From UBA2334 sp964396895 (GTDB lineage: Bacteria > Pseudomonadota > Gammaproteobacteria > Burkholderiales > Burkholderiaceae_C), in contig CAYNGJ010000004.1 in the NCBI GenBank assembly GCA_964396895.1, positions 1-64,000 of the forward strand: a stretch of DNA of 64,000 bases. The letters are read 5' to 3'. The notes beneath the pieces are model-generated. The model made no database searches. It saw only the letters and a list, made by a program, of their open reading frames with translations, and was not told the origin of the DNA. Of the stretch, positions 42,032 through 49,825 are shown piece after piece. The translations under genes and the position numbers were made by a program. Numbering within the stretch: position 1 is the stretch's first letter; every line of letters starts with the position of its first letter.

Positions 42032-43225
42032 TCAGCCGGCGAGCTGGCCACCGAAGCGGTTCATCAGCACCAGGTTGGCCATGTTGGTGAGGATGCGGTC
42101 GTTGTTGATCATGATGGGTGCCGAGTGCGCGTCGCGCATCAGGCGGCTCAGGCTGTGGGGCGTGTCGTTGCGGTAGCCGTGGATGCCGCAAACCAGCATG
42201 CAGCGGTTGAGGATGTCCACCACTGCCTGCGAGGCGTTGACCTTGAGGGTGTTCATGTCCATCAGAAAGCCCACGGTTTCCAGTTGAGCGGGGTCGGCGT
42301 GGGCGCGTTCCAGCCGCTCAATGGCCCCCATGATGCCGCCGCGCATGGCCTGCACGGCCGTCGCCAGTTCGGCCAGGCGGGCCATGGCCGGCGACGTGGC
42401 TGCCCCGGCCTGAGCCGATGCGTTGCGCCGGCGCATGTCGGCGCGCACCAGGGCCTGGGCGCGGCTGGCGGCTTCGGCGGCCAGTCCGTACCAGACCGAC
42501 GCCCACAGGATGTGGGTGGTGCCCAGCATGGACTGGGCCGCGATGTCGGCAAACGGCAGCGGGAAAATTTGCTGGGCTGGGGCATCGTTGACGCGCAGGG
42601 CGAAGCCCTCCGAGCAGGTGCCGCGCATGCCAAAGGTGTCCCAGCCACCGGTGCAGGTCAGTGTCATCTGGTGGCGCTCGGCCACCACCATGACCTGGTC
42701 GGAGGCGGGGGCGTTGGCGTCTTTGCGGGCGGTGATCAGGATGGCGTCGGATTGCGCGCCGTAGGAAATGACCGTGGCGTCTTTTTCGAGGGTGAAGGTG
42801 GCCTGTTCACCCTGGCCGCTGCGCTGGACGGCGCAGATGGAGCTGCGCAGGTCTCCGCCCACACCGCCCTCGGTGGTGGCCGAGCCCAGCAGCAGCTGTT
42901 CGGCGGCCACGCGGGCCATGAAGGCCTCGTGCCAGGGGCTGCCATGTCCGTGCGACACCAGGCTGGAGACCTTGATGAAGTGCATGGCGTAAATGAGGGC
43001 CGACGAACCACAGGCCTGCGCCAGCGTGCTGCACAGGTCCGCCACTTGGGTGAGGGTGAGGCCCTCGCCACCGTGGGAGGCGGGGATGAGCGCCCCCATC
43101 AGCCGCTGCGCCTTGAGCGCATCGAAGGTTTCCTGAGGGAAGCGGCTGTCGCGGTCAACGGCTTCGGCGTGGGCCTTGGCAACGGGCAGAACGTGCTCGC
43201 GCAGGCGGTCTAGGGCGTGTGACAT
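42032..43225 (-). CDS. Acyl-CoA dehydrogenase-like flavoprotein of the carrier-protein cluster
   Basis: A 397-residue member of the acyl-CoA dehydrogenase superfamily. The N-terminal helical domain has LMGALIPASHGGEGLTLTQVADLC, the middle beta domain has LGSATTEGGVGGDLRSS, and the C-terminal helices hold AERHQMT... to MRRRNASAQ. Near the C-terminus SAPIMINNDRILTNM stands where classic members have the YEGT-type segment carrying the catalytic Glu, so a different base and substrate are likely. It lies 64 bases after the carrier protein and 26 bases before the amino acid:CP ligase, so a carrier-bound aminoacyl group is the most likely substrate. The ATG at 43225 gives MSHALDRLREH. Confidence 0.85.
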   Translation of the reverse strand: MSHALDRLREHVLPVAKAHAEAVDRDSRFPQETFDALKAQRLMGALIPASHGGEGLTLTQVADLCSTLAQACGSSALIYAMHFIKVSSLVSHGHGSPWHEAFMARVAAEQLLLGSATTEGGVGGDLRSSICAVQRSGQGEQATFTLEKDATVISYGAQSDAILITARKDANAPASDQVMVVAERHQMTLTCTGGWDTFGMRGTCSEGFALRVNDAPAQQIFPLPFADIAAQSMLGTTHILWASVWYGLAAEAASRAQALVRADMRRRNASAQAGAATSPAMARLAELATAVQAMRGGIMGAIERLERAHADPAQLETVGFLMDMNTLKVNASQAVVDILNRCMLVCGIHGYRNDTPHSLSRLMRDAHSAPIMINNDRILTNMANLVLMNRFGGQLAG

Positions 43226-43289
43226 GGGGTGAACCTGGAAGGGGGTGGGTCCGGCCCGACCCAGTGTGCGGCGCCGGACAAGTGTGCGC

Positions 43290-43526
43290 TCAGCCCTGGA
43301 GCTCGCCAATGGCCGCCGCCATGGCGGCAATGCTTTGGAAGGTGCGCCGACCCAGCATTTTTTCGCTGAACTCCACATCGAATTCGTCTTCCAGCGCCAG
43401 CATGAGCTGGACCGAGGCAAACGACGTGAGACCGGCGGCGTACAGGTCGTCATCGTCTTTCAGGGTACTCACATCCAAGTCCAGCTTGCCTTCCTTGGCC
43501 AGGACGGCGCGGATTCTGTCTTTCAT
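43290..43526 (-). CDS. Stand-alone acyl/aminoacyl carrier protein
   Basis: A 78-residue acidic four-helix carrier protein. The modification serine lies in YAAGLTSFASVQLM (GLTS in place of the common GxDS), preceded by DDDDLYAAG. Helix 2 and the recognition loop (ALEDEFDVEFSEKML) are typical of ACP. The ATG at 43526 gives MKDRIRAVL; a start 7 codons upstream is possible but lacks conservation. It is far from the fatty-acid synthesis genes and is the first gene of the cluster with the acyl-CoA dehydrogenase-like protein and the amino acid:CP ligase, which makes it the probable substrate of that ligase. Confidence 0.9.
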   Translation of the reverse strand: MKDRIRAVLAKEGKLDLDVSTLKDDDDLYAAGLTSFASVQLMLALEDEFDVEFSEKMLGRRTFQSIAAMAAAIGELQG

Positions 43527-43670
43527 GAGGGGTCCTTGCAGGTACAAAACATCGGTGCGTTCGGATGGTACCCGCGTTCATCTCAGCCTAAACCGGCAAA
43601 AGTCACACCATGGGCAGAAATGTGGCACCGTGCGCGCCTTGTCGTCGGGCGTGCTACTTTTTTTCAGGTC

Positions 43671-43733
43671 ATTTTGCATAAAAAAATGCAATATCACCGC
43701 TTGTATTAACTTGGATGTTTGCTATTGAAAAAT
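43671..43733 (+). repeat. AT-rich element, second type (between acp and ilvD)
   Basis: An AT-rich stretch in the 257-base gap between the carrier-protein start (43526) and the ilvD stop (43784). It contains an inverted repeat TTGCAT-N6-ATGCAA (43674-43691), then CGCTTGT, TTGGATGTTTGCTATTGAAAA, which parallel the elements at 35371 and 58090. The rest of the gap is GC-rich leader sequence for the carrier-protein gene with no feature I can name. Confidence 0.4.
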
Positions 43734-43758
43734 CCAGGAATTATTGAGAAATTCCTGG
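43728..43758 (-). terminator. Rho-independent terminator of ilvD
   Basis: Read on the minus strand, a perfect 9-base-pair stem (CCAGGAATT with AATTCCTGG, 43750-43758 and 43734-43742) with a 7-base loop is followed by ATTTTTC. It lies 25 bases beyond the ilvD stop codon and separates ilvD from the carrier-protein cluster on the same strand. Confidence 0.75.
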
Positions 43759-43783
43759 CGTTTCAATGGGCCACCCCGGGCGT

Positions 43784-45637
43784 TCACTTGCCTTCGATCT
43801 GACTCACATCGCGCACCGCGCCTTTGGCAGCGCTGGTGCTCATGGCGGCGTAGGCGCGCAGGGCGGGGGACACCTGGCGGTCGCGGTTGACGGGTTTCCA
43901 GGCCGCTTTGCCCTTGGCGTCCATGGCGGCGCGGCGTGCGGCCAACGCCTCTTCGCTGATGCGCAGGGCAATGGTGCGGTTGGGGATGTCGATGTCGATG
44001 GTGTCGCCTTCTTCCACCAGACCAATGGCCCCACCTTCAGCGGCCTCAGGGGAAGCGTGACCGATGGACAGGCCAGACGTGCCGCCCGAAAAACGCCCAT
44101 CGGTCAGCAGCGCACAGGCTTTGCCCAGGCCTTTGGACTTGAGGTAGGAGGTGGGGTAGAGCATTTCCTGCATGCCGGGGCCACCGCGCGGGCCTTCGTA
44201 GCGGATGACGACCACGTCGCCCGCCACGATCTGGTCGGCCAGGATGCCGGCCACTGCGTCGTCCTGGCTCTCAAAAATGCGGGCGCGGCCACTGAATTTG
44301 AGGATGCTGTCGTCCACCCCGGCGGTTTTGACGATGCAGCCGTCCAGCGCAATGTTGCCGTACAGCACGGCCAAGCCACCGTCTTGCGAGTAGGCATGGG
44401 CTTTGTCGCGGATGCAGCCCTCGGCGCGGTCTGTGTCCAGGTCTGGCCACAGCATGGACTGGCTGAAGGCAATGGTGGTGGCAATGCCACCGGGCGCAGC
44501 ACGGAAGAAGGTTTTGACGTCTTCGTCGGTGGTGGTGGTCACGTCCCACTGGGCCATGGCCTCGGCCATGCTGGGGCTGTGCACGGTGGGGCACTCGCCG
44601 TGGATGAGACCAGCCCGGTTGAGCTCGCTCAGGATGCCGAACACGCCACCGGCGCGGTGAACATCTTCCATGTGGTACTTCTGGGTGGCGGGGGCCACCT
44701 TGCTCAGGCAGGGCACGCGGCGCGAGACGCGGTCAATGTCGGCCATGGTGAAGGCGATGCCACCCTCGTGCGCAGCGGCCAGCAGGTGCAGCACGGTGTT
44801 GGTGGAGCCGCCCATGGCCACGTCCAGGCTCATGGCGTTTTCAAAGGCGTTGAAGTTGGCAATGGCGCGGGGCAGCACGCTCATGTCGTCTTGCTCGTAG
44901 TGGCGCTTGGCCAGCTCCACGATGGTGCGGCCCGCCTTCAGGAACAACTGCTTTCGTGCGGCGTGCGTGGCCAGCGTGGAGCCGTTGCCCGGCAGGGAGA
45001 GGCCCAGCGCTTCGGTCAGGCAGTTCATGGAGTTGGCGGTGAACATGCCCGAGCACGAGCCACAGGTGGGGCAGGCCGAGCGCTCGATGGCGTCGGATTG
45101 TTCGTCCGACACGGCGCTGTCGGCAGCGGCCACCATCGCGTCCACCAGGTCGAGCTTGAGGTTGACACCCTGCCAGTTGACCTTGCCCGCTTCCATGGGG
45201 CCACCGGATACAAAAATGACCGGAATGTTCAGGCGCAGCGCGGCCATCAGCATGCCGGGGGTGATCTTGTCGCAGTTGGAGATGCACACCAGCGCGTCGG
45301 CGCAGTGGGCGTTGACCATGTACTCCACACTGTCGGCAATCAGGTCGCGGCTGGGCAGCGAGTACAGCATGCCGCTGTGGCCCATGGCAATACCGTCGTC
45401 CACGGCGATGGTGTTGAACTCTTTGGCCACGCCCCCGGCGCGTTCGATCTCGCGGGCTACCAGCTGGCCCATGTCTTTGAGGTGCACATGGCCGGGCACG
45501 AACTGGGTGAACGAGTTGGCAATGGCGATGATGGGTTTCTCGAAGTCGCCGTCCTTCATGCCAGTGGCCCGCCACAGGGCGCGGGCACCGGCCATGTTGC
45601 GGCCGTGGGTGGTGGTGCGGGAACGGTAGGCGGGCAT
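43784..45637 (-). CDS. ilvD: Dihydroxy-acid dehydratase
   Basis: A 617-residue Fe-S enzyme that converts 2,3-dihydroxy-isovalerate and 2,3-dihydroxy-3-methylvalerate into the 2-keto acids of valine, isoleucine and leucine synthesis. The start MPAYRSRTTTHGRNMAGARALWRATGM and the length match E. coli IlvD. Cluster cysteine motifs are ISNCDKITPGM and CPTCGSCSGMF; DGRFSGGTSGLSIGHASPEAAEGG near the end is the family signature. The open frame extends upstream to 46030 inside the histidine kinase gene; this was rejected. It ends with a clear terminator. Confidence 0.97.
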   Translation of the reverse strand: MPAYRSRTTTHGRNMAGARALWRATGMKDGDFEKPIIAIANSFTQFVPGHVHLKDMGQLVAREIERAGGVAKEFNTIAVDDGIAMGHSGMLYSLPSRDLIADSVEYMVNAHCADALVCISNCDKITPGMLMAALRLNIPVIFVSGGPMEAGKVNWQGVNLKLDLVDAMVAAADSAVSDEQSDAIERSACPTCGSCSGMFTANSMNCLTEALGLSLPGNGSTLATHAARKQLFLKAGRTIVELAKRHYEQDDMSVLPRAIANFNAFENAMSLDVAMGGSTNTVLHLLAAAHEGGIAFTMADIDRVSRRVPCLSKVAPATQKYHMEDVHRAGGVFGILSELNRAGLIHGECPTVHSPSMAEAMAQWDVTTTTDEDVKTFFRAAPGGIATTIAFSQSMLWPDLDTDRAEGCIRDKAHAYSQDGGLAVLYGNIALDGCIVKTAGVDDSILKFSGRARIFESQDDAVAGILADQIVAGDVVVIRYEGPRGGPGMQEMLYPTSYLKSKGLGKACALLTDGRFSGGTSGLSIGHASPEAAEGGAIGLVEEGDTIDIDIPNRTIALRISEEALAARRAAMDAKGKAAWKPVNRDRQVSPALRAYAAMSTSAAKGAVRDVSQIEGK

Positions 45638-45768
45638 GGGAAACCTTTGCTCAGTGGGGGAGGTGAATGCGGGGCACACAAAAAAGAGCGCCCATGATAA
45701 TGAAACCAGCTGTGTTCTCCGCCTTTGCCCACAGCCTTCGCGGGCACACCTGTTGTTGTGCCGAACGC

Positions 45769-47196
45769 CTACCGGGGCCGGGCGTTCCAGCGCAACTGGG
45801 CACTGAGGCCACCCAGGGGGCTGGCACCAAAGCTCAGCTGGGCACCGTACAACTCCGCCAGCTCGGCCACGATGGCCAGGCCCAGACCCGAGCCGGGGGT
45901 GTGCTGATCCAGCCGCTGACCCCGCTGGCACATGAGTGAGCGCTGGGCTTCGGGCACGCCGGGGCCATCGTCTTCCACCCTGACGTGGCCGTCCTGGTCC
46001 ACCTGAATGTGCACGCACCTCTGTGCCCATTTGCAGGCGTTGTCGATCAGGTTGCCCAGCATGTCGTGCAGGTCTTCCTGTTCGACGGGTACCCAGGGGT
46101 CTGCTGCGTCGCTGGCCACCGACAGGCGCAGTTGCCGGTGGGCGTACACCTTGTCCATCACCCGCTGAAGGCCGTGCAAGGTGGGCAACAGGGCGCAGCG
46201 TGGCCGTTGCATGCCCGCCGCGTGCGCCGCCGAGCGGGCGCGGCGCAGGTGCCAGTCCATGTGCTGCTGGGCTTTGGCCACCTGCTCGTGAATCTGCTGC
46301 CCCACCTGCTGCAAGGCCAGCGGTTGGTCGGGCTGGCTGGCTGCATCGGCCGAGTGGCGCAAAACGGCCAGCGGGGTTTTCAGGGCATGGGCCAGGTTGC
46401 CAGCCTGCGTGCGTGCGCGCGCCAGCCCCTCTTCCTGCCGCTGCAGGGCGCGGTTGAGGCCATCGGCCAGCGGCTGAATTTCGGCAGGAAACCGCCCCCG
46501 AAGTCGGGCCTCATGGCCCTGGTCGAGCGCCGACACCGCTTGCCGCAGGGCGCGCAGCGGTGACAACCCCACCCACACCTGCGCCACCGACGCCAGGCCC
46601 AGCAGCCCCAGCAGCACGGCCAGGGTGGCGGCCAGCACACGGGCAAAGCGCCGAATGGCACCTTGGGTTTCGCTGGCGTCTGCGGCCACCACCAGCGTCC
46701 AGGCGCTGCTGTGGGGTGCGGGCGGGCGCACCGTTCGCTCTACGGCCAGCAAGGGTCGGCCCGAGGGCCCGCCGATTTCGTGCAGGTGGGTGGCACCGTC
46801 GGCCACCACGTCAGGGGGCAAGTCCAGCACCTCGTCCCACAGCGAGCGCGAGCGCAGCACGCCAGCCACATTGCGTGTGTCGGGCGCGTCGTTGGCGGTG
46901 CGGGGATAGGCATCCACCTGCCAGTACCGGCCGGACAGGGGTTTGAGCCAGCGGGGGTCGCTCAGCTGGGTGGCATCGACCACGGGTTGGCCGCTGGCAT
47001 CAAACTCCAGCCGGGCCGTCAGTTGCTCCAGCTGAACTTCCAGGTCCGCCTGAAACTGCCGCTGCACATGCCCGCTGAAGAGGTTGAACAGGGTGATGCC
47101 AGTCAGCAGCAGCGCCAGGGCCATGCCCAGCAGCGTGACCAGCAGCAGCCGCCATTGCAAGGAGCCGCGCAGGCCTGTCCACCACCGGCCGATCAT
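45769..47196 (-). CDS. Sensor histidine kinase (QseC/PhoQ-like)
   Basis: A 475-residue membrane kinase. Helix 1 is about residues 15-40, followed by a periplasmic loop of about 130 residues (with VERTVRPPAPHSSAWTLVVAAD), helix 2 about 180-205 and HAMP. The phosphoacceptor is H270 in NLAHALKTPLAVLRHSAD. ATPase motifs are NLIDNACKWA, a VEDDGPGVP segment and TPGSGLGLAIVAELAELYG. The gene start overlaps the response regulator stop (ATGA), so they are one operon. The signal is not known; the neighbouring PepSY and redox genes suggest metal or redox stress at the envelope. Confidence 0.93.
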   Translation of the reverse strand: MIGRWWTGLRGSLQWRLLLVTLLGMALALLLTGITLFNLFSGHVQRQFQADLEVQLEQLTARLEFDASGQPVVDATQLSDPRWLKPLSGRYWQVDAYPRTANDAPDTRNVAGVLRSRSLWDEVLDLPPDVVADGATHLHEIGGPSGRPLLAVERTVRPPAPHSSAWTLVVAADASETQGAIRRFARVLAATLAVLLGLLGLASVAQVWVGLSPLRALRQAVSALDQGHEARLRGRFPAEIQPLADGLNRALQRQEEGLARARTQAGNLAHALKTPLAVLRHSADAASQPDQPLALQQVGQQIHEQVAKAQQHMDWHLRRARSAAHAAGMQRPRCALLPTLHGLQRVMDKVYAHRQLRLSVASDAADPWVPVEQEDLHDMLGNLIDNACKWAQRCVHIQVDQDGHVRVEDDGPGVPEAQRSLMCQRGQRLDQHTPGSGLGLAIVAELAELYGAQLSFGASPLGGLSAQLRWNARPR

Positions 47197-47855
47197 GGCG
47201 GGGCCACCAGCCGGTAGCCCAGGCCGCGCACCGTTTCAATCAGCGCTGCAGGCAGCTTTTTGCGCAGCCGCCCCACGAACACCTCGATGGTGTTGGAGTC
47301 GCGGTCGCTGTCGTGGGCATAGATGTGCTCGGTCAGCTCGGTGCGCGACACCACTGCGCCGGGGTGGTGCATCAGGTAGGCCAGCACCTTGAATTCGTGG
47401 CTGGTCAGGGCAATGGCTTGCCCGTCCAGCGTCACCCGGCCCGTGCGGGTGTCCAGCTCCACCGGCCCGCACACCAGCAGGGGGGATGACAAGCCACTGG
47501 CTCGGCGGATGAGGCCCCGCAGCCGGGCCAGCAATTCTTCGGTGTGGAAGGGCTTGGTCAGGTAGTCGTCGGCTCCGGCGTCGATGCCCGCCACTTTTTC
47601 GTGCCAGTTGTCGCGCGCCGTCAGTATCAGCACCGGCATGCCGCGCCCGGCGGCGCGCCAGCGCTTGAGCACGGTCAGGCCGTCCATCTGTGGCAAGCCC
47701 AGGTCGAGCACCACCGCGTCAAATGGCTCAGCGTCGCCCAGCGCCCAGGCATCGCGGCCATTCACGCTCACGTCCACGCTGTAGCCCGCGTGTTGCAAGG
47801 CCATGTCGAGCTGTCGGTTCAGGGTGGGTTCGTCTTCGACCAGCAGGATTCTCAT
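47193..47855 (-). CDS. OmpR-family response regulator
   Basis: A 220-residue response regulator. The receiver domain has the acidic pocket (VEDE at 7-9), phosphoacceptor D51 in VVLDLGLPQMDG, and K near 102 in YLTKPFHTEELLARLRGL. The C-terminal winged-helix DNA-binding domain has VTLDGQAIALTSHEFKVLAYLMHHPG and YAHDSDRDSNTIEVFVGRLRKKL, as in QseB/PmrA. OmpR-family proteins bind half-sites spaced about 11 bases; arrays with exactly that spacing lie upstream of the redox genes at 49738, 51083 and 54798. It is therefore the leading candidate to control them. Confidence 0.94.
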   Translation of the reverse strand: MRILLVEDEPTLNRQLDMALQHAGYSVDVSVNGRDAWALGDAEPFDAVVLDLGLPQMDGLTVLKRWRAAGRGMPVLILTARDNWHEKVAGIDAGADDYLTKPFHTEELLARLRGLIRRASGLSSPLLVCGPVELDTRTGRVTLDGQAIALTSHEFKVLAYLMHHPGAVVSRTELTEHIYAHDSDRDSNTIEVFVGRLRKKLPAALIETVRGLGYRLVAPP

Positions 47856-47874
47856 GCGGGCTCCGGGGGTGTGT

Positions 47875-48243
47875 TCATGGCTGGGTGGGCCTGGGTGATG
47901 GGTTGCGCGCTTTGGCCTTGATCAGTTCGCCGGTTTTGGCGTCCAGCTTGACCTTGACGAGCTGGCCACCTGCTTCAAGTTGCTTGATTTCGTACACCCA
48001 CTGGCCACCTTTGCGCTCCAGTTCTACCTCCAGAATGTGCCCACCGGGGCGCTGCCTGTCCAGATGCTGGAGCAGCTGGCGCAGAGGCAGCACATCGCCC
48101 CGCACCACTGCCTGGCGGGCCTGTTCGTGGTCGTCGTCGTCGCTGGCAAACGCCGCCCCACCGGTGCCCAGCAGGCACAGGCACAGGCCAAGTTGCAGAA
48201 AAGCCACGTGCAAAAACCGGGCAGGGTGTGGGTGGGTCAGCAT
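47875..48243 (-). CDS. PepSY domain protein, exported
   Basis: A 122-residue protein with a signal peptide (hydrophobic core around residues 12-32, ending FAS) and a single PepSY domain (DHEQARQAVVRGDVLPLRQLLQHL, then EVELERKGGQWVYEIKQLEAGGQLVKVKLDAKTGELIKAK). PepSY proteins of this size are often found with a two-component pair; they may modulate the kinase's periplasmic loop. The ATG at 48243 was preferred to an overlapping TTG. It lies 19 bases before the response regulator gene, in the same operon. Confidence 0.88.
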   Translation of the reverse strand: MLTHPHPARFLHVAFLQLGLCLCLLGTGGAAFASDDDDHEQARQAVVRGDVLPLRQLLQHLDRQRPGGHILEVELERKGGQWVYEIKQLEAGGQLVKVKLDAKTGELIKAKARNPSPRPTQP

Positions 48244-48347
48244 CAAAAGTCCTTGGTGGGTGCAGGATAGCGCGGGGCGGGGTGGCTGGGCCGGGCTGTG
48301 GCTGGCAGCAGGTGCTGTGTCGGCGCCACGGCATCAGTCTGGGGGCG

Positions 48348-49688
48348 TCAGCGCATCTCAAACGCTTCCTGGTGGAACCGCAACCGCCAGCCCAGCTTGC
48401 GTTTCAAGCCAGCACGCACCCGTTGCCCCAGGCCCGCCGGGCCGCAAAACCACACCTCCGTCCGTTGCCCGGCCTGGGCTGACTCGGCCACCAGTTGCTC
48501 AGGGGGGGTGGGGGTGAGCCCGATGTTGCTCTCATGCACATGCAGCTTGACGCTGGGTACAGCGGCACACCTGGTGCGCAGTTGCCGGGCAAACGGGTCG
48601 TCAGCCGCCTGGCGTGTGAAGTAGTGCAGGTCGGCCTCGGGCGCAGCGCCGCCTTGCCAGGTGGCCTCGGCCAGGCTGTCCAGCCAGGCCAGGAATGGGG
48701 TGACGCCCACACCACCCGCCACCCATATCTGGCGTGCGCTGCGGCGTTGTCGGCTCAGTTTGAACTGGCCGTAGGGCCCTTCAACGGTCACGGGCTGGCC
48801 GGGTTGTGCGCGGTGGCCCAGTTGGCGGGTGAAGTCGCCCAGCGCCTTGATCTGGAAGGTCACCAACCCGTCCCCATGGGGGGCGCTGGCAATGGTGAAG
48901 GGGTGCGCGCCTTCAAACCAGTTCAGCGTCAAAAACGCAAACTGGCCCGCCTGGTGTCCCCGCCACGCACCCTGAACGCGGCACACCAGTTCGGTCACGC
49001 CAGGCGTGGGGGTTTGCACGCTGACCACCGTGGCCGCGTACCGGCGGCTGCGGCCCACCTGGCCGGTCAGCGTCCACCCGGCGGCCAGGGAGCCGACGGT
49101 GAGCAAACCCGCCAGCAACCAGCCGATGGGATGTGCCCAGTAGTCTGCCGGGGCCAGCACAGCTGAATGCAGCGCCACGCCCAGGTACAGCACGGGCATG
49201 ACCCGGTGCAGGTGGCGCCACAGGTGGTACGGAAACCGCTTCCACAGTGTGATGACGAGCATGGCCAGCGCCACGTAAATGGCCCATTCGCCCATCTCTT
49301 CGCCCACATCTTGCAAGGCACCCAGCCAGCCGCCGTATTCCTGTTCTGCCGGGCGGCCTGCGCGGCCGTACAGCGCCTTGACAATGTCGTCAGCCATTTC
49401 AAGCAGCCAGTGCATGGCCGCGAACCCGACAGCGGCAATGCCCGTCCATTTGTGCAGCCGGTACATCTGGTCAATACCGCCAAAGGGGCGCTCCAGCCAG
49501 GTCAGGCGCACTGCCAGCACCATGGCCAGCGACATCAGACCGATGGACAACACGCCGCTCAGGTAGAAGGACTGTGTGTACACCGCCCAGGGCACAGAGT
49601 CGGTGCCCGCGCCGTGGGCCCACAGGGCACTGCCCCAAGCCCAGGCCAGCAGGGCAATAAAGGTCACAAAGGTGGTGATGAGTGTCAT
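48348..49688 (-). CDS. Ferric-reductase-like transmembrane flavocytochrome (NADPH oxidase type)
   Basis: A 446-residue protein. The N-terminal half has about six hydrophobic segments with histidines suited to bind two hemes (YRLHKWTG, AAMHWLLE, HLWRHLHRVM, ALHSAV). The C-terminal half is an FAD/NAD(P)-binding reductase: AGQFAFLTLNWFEGAHPFTIASAP (FAD), VEGPYGQF, VAGGVGVTPFLAWL (pyrophosphate), and the final VWFCGPAGLGQRVRAGL. It could move electrons from NAD(P)H across the membrane to ferric iron, another metal or oxygen. It is divergent from the FAD reductase gene, with a four-half-site operator-like array exactly centred between the two start codons. Confidence 0.88.
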   Translation of the reverse strand: MTLITTFVTFIALLAWAWGSALWAHGAGTDSVPWAVYTQSFYLSGVLSIGLMSLAMVLAVRLTWLERPFGGIDQMYRLHKWTGIAAVGFAAMHWLLEMADDIVKALYGRAGRPAEQEYGGWLGALQDVGEEMGEWAIYVALAMLVITLWKRFPYHLWRHLHRVMPVLYLGVALHSAVLAPADYWAHPIGWLLAGLLTVGSLAAGWTLTGQVGRSRRYAATVVSVQTPTPGVTELVCRVQGAWRGHQAGQFAFLTLNWFEGAHPFTIASAPHGDGLVTFQIKALGDFTRQLGHRAQPGQPVTVEGPYGQFKLSRQRRSARQIWVAGGVGVTPFLAWLDSLAEATWQGGAAPEADLHYFTRQAADDPFARQLRTRCAAVPSVKLHVHESNIGLTPTPPEQLVAESAQAGQRTEVWFCGPAGLGQRVRAGLKRKLGWRLRFHQEAFEMR

Positions 49689-49737
49689 GGTGCGTGGTCA
49701 GGTAAGCCGGAAAGTGCCGATTTTTGGCCGCCGCAGG

Positions 49738-49775
49738 TGAACAGGGGATGAACGGCAGCTTCAGGTCAGGTACAG
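49738..49775. promoter_or_regulatory. Operator-like array 1 (four half-sites at 11-bp steps)
   Basis: TGAAC at 49738 and 49749, TTCAG at 49760, TACAG at 49771: all starts are 11 bases apart. The array has dyad symmetry about 49756 and is centred between the divergent start codons 49688 and 49826 (49 and 50 bases from each). Arrays of the same pattern are at 51083 and 54798. Confidence 0.65.
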
Positions 49776-49825
49776 CCCAGGCTGGGCAGCATCCCTGCAC
49801 CTTCAACCCACCTGGCTGTCTCTCC

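Noticed and set aside
43766..45697. A 643-codon plus-strand open frame opposite ilvD
   Set aside because: Antisense shadow of ilvD.
45638..46030. N-terminal extension of IlvD upstream of 45637
   Set aside because: It would overlap the histidine kinase gene and adds no family sequence; MPAYRSRTTTHGRN is the normal start.
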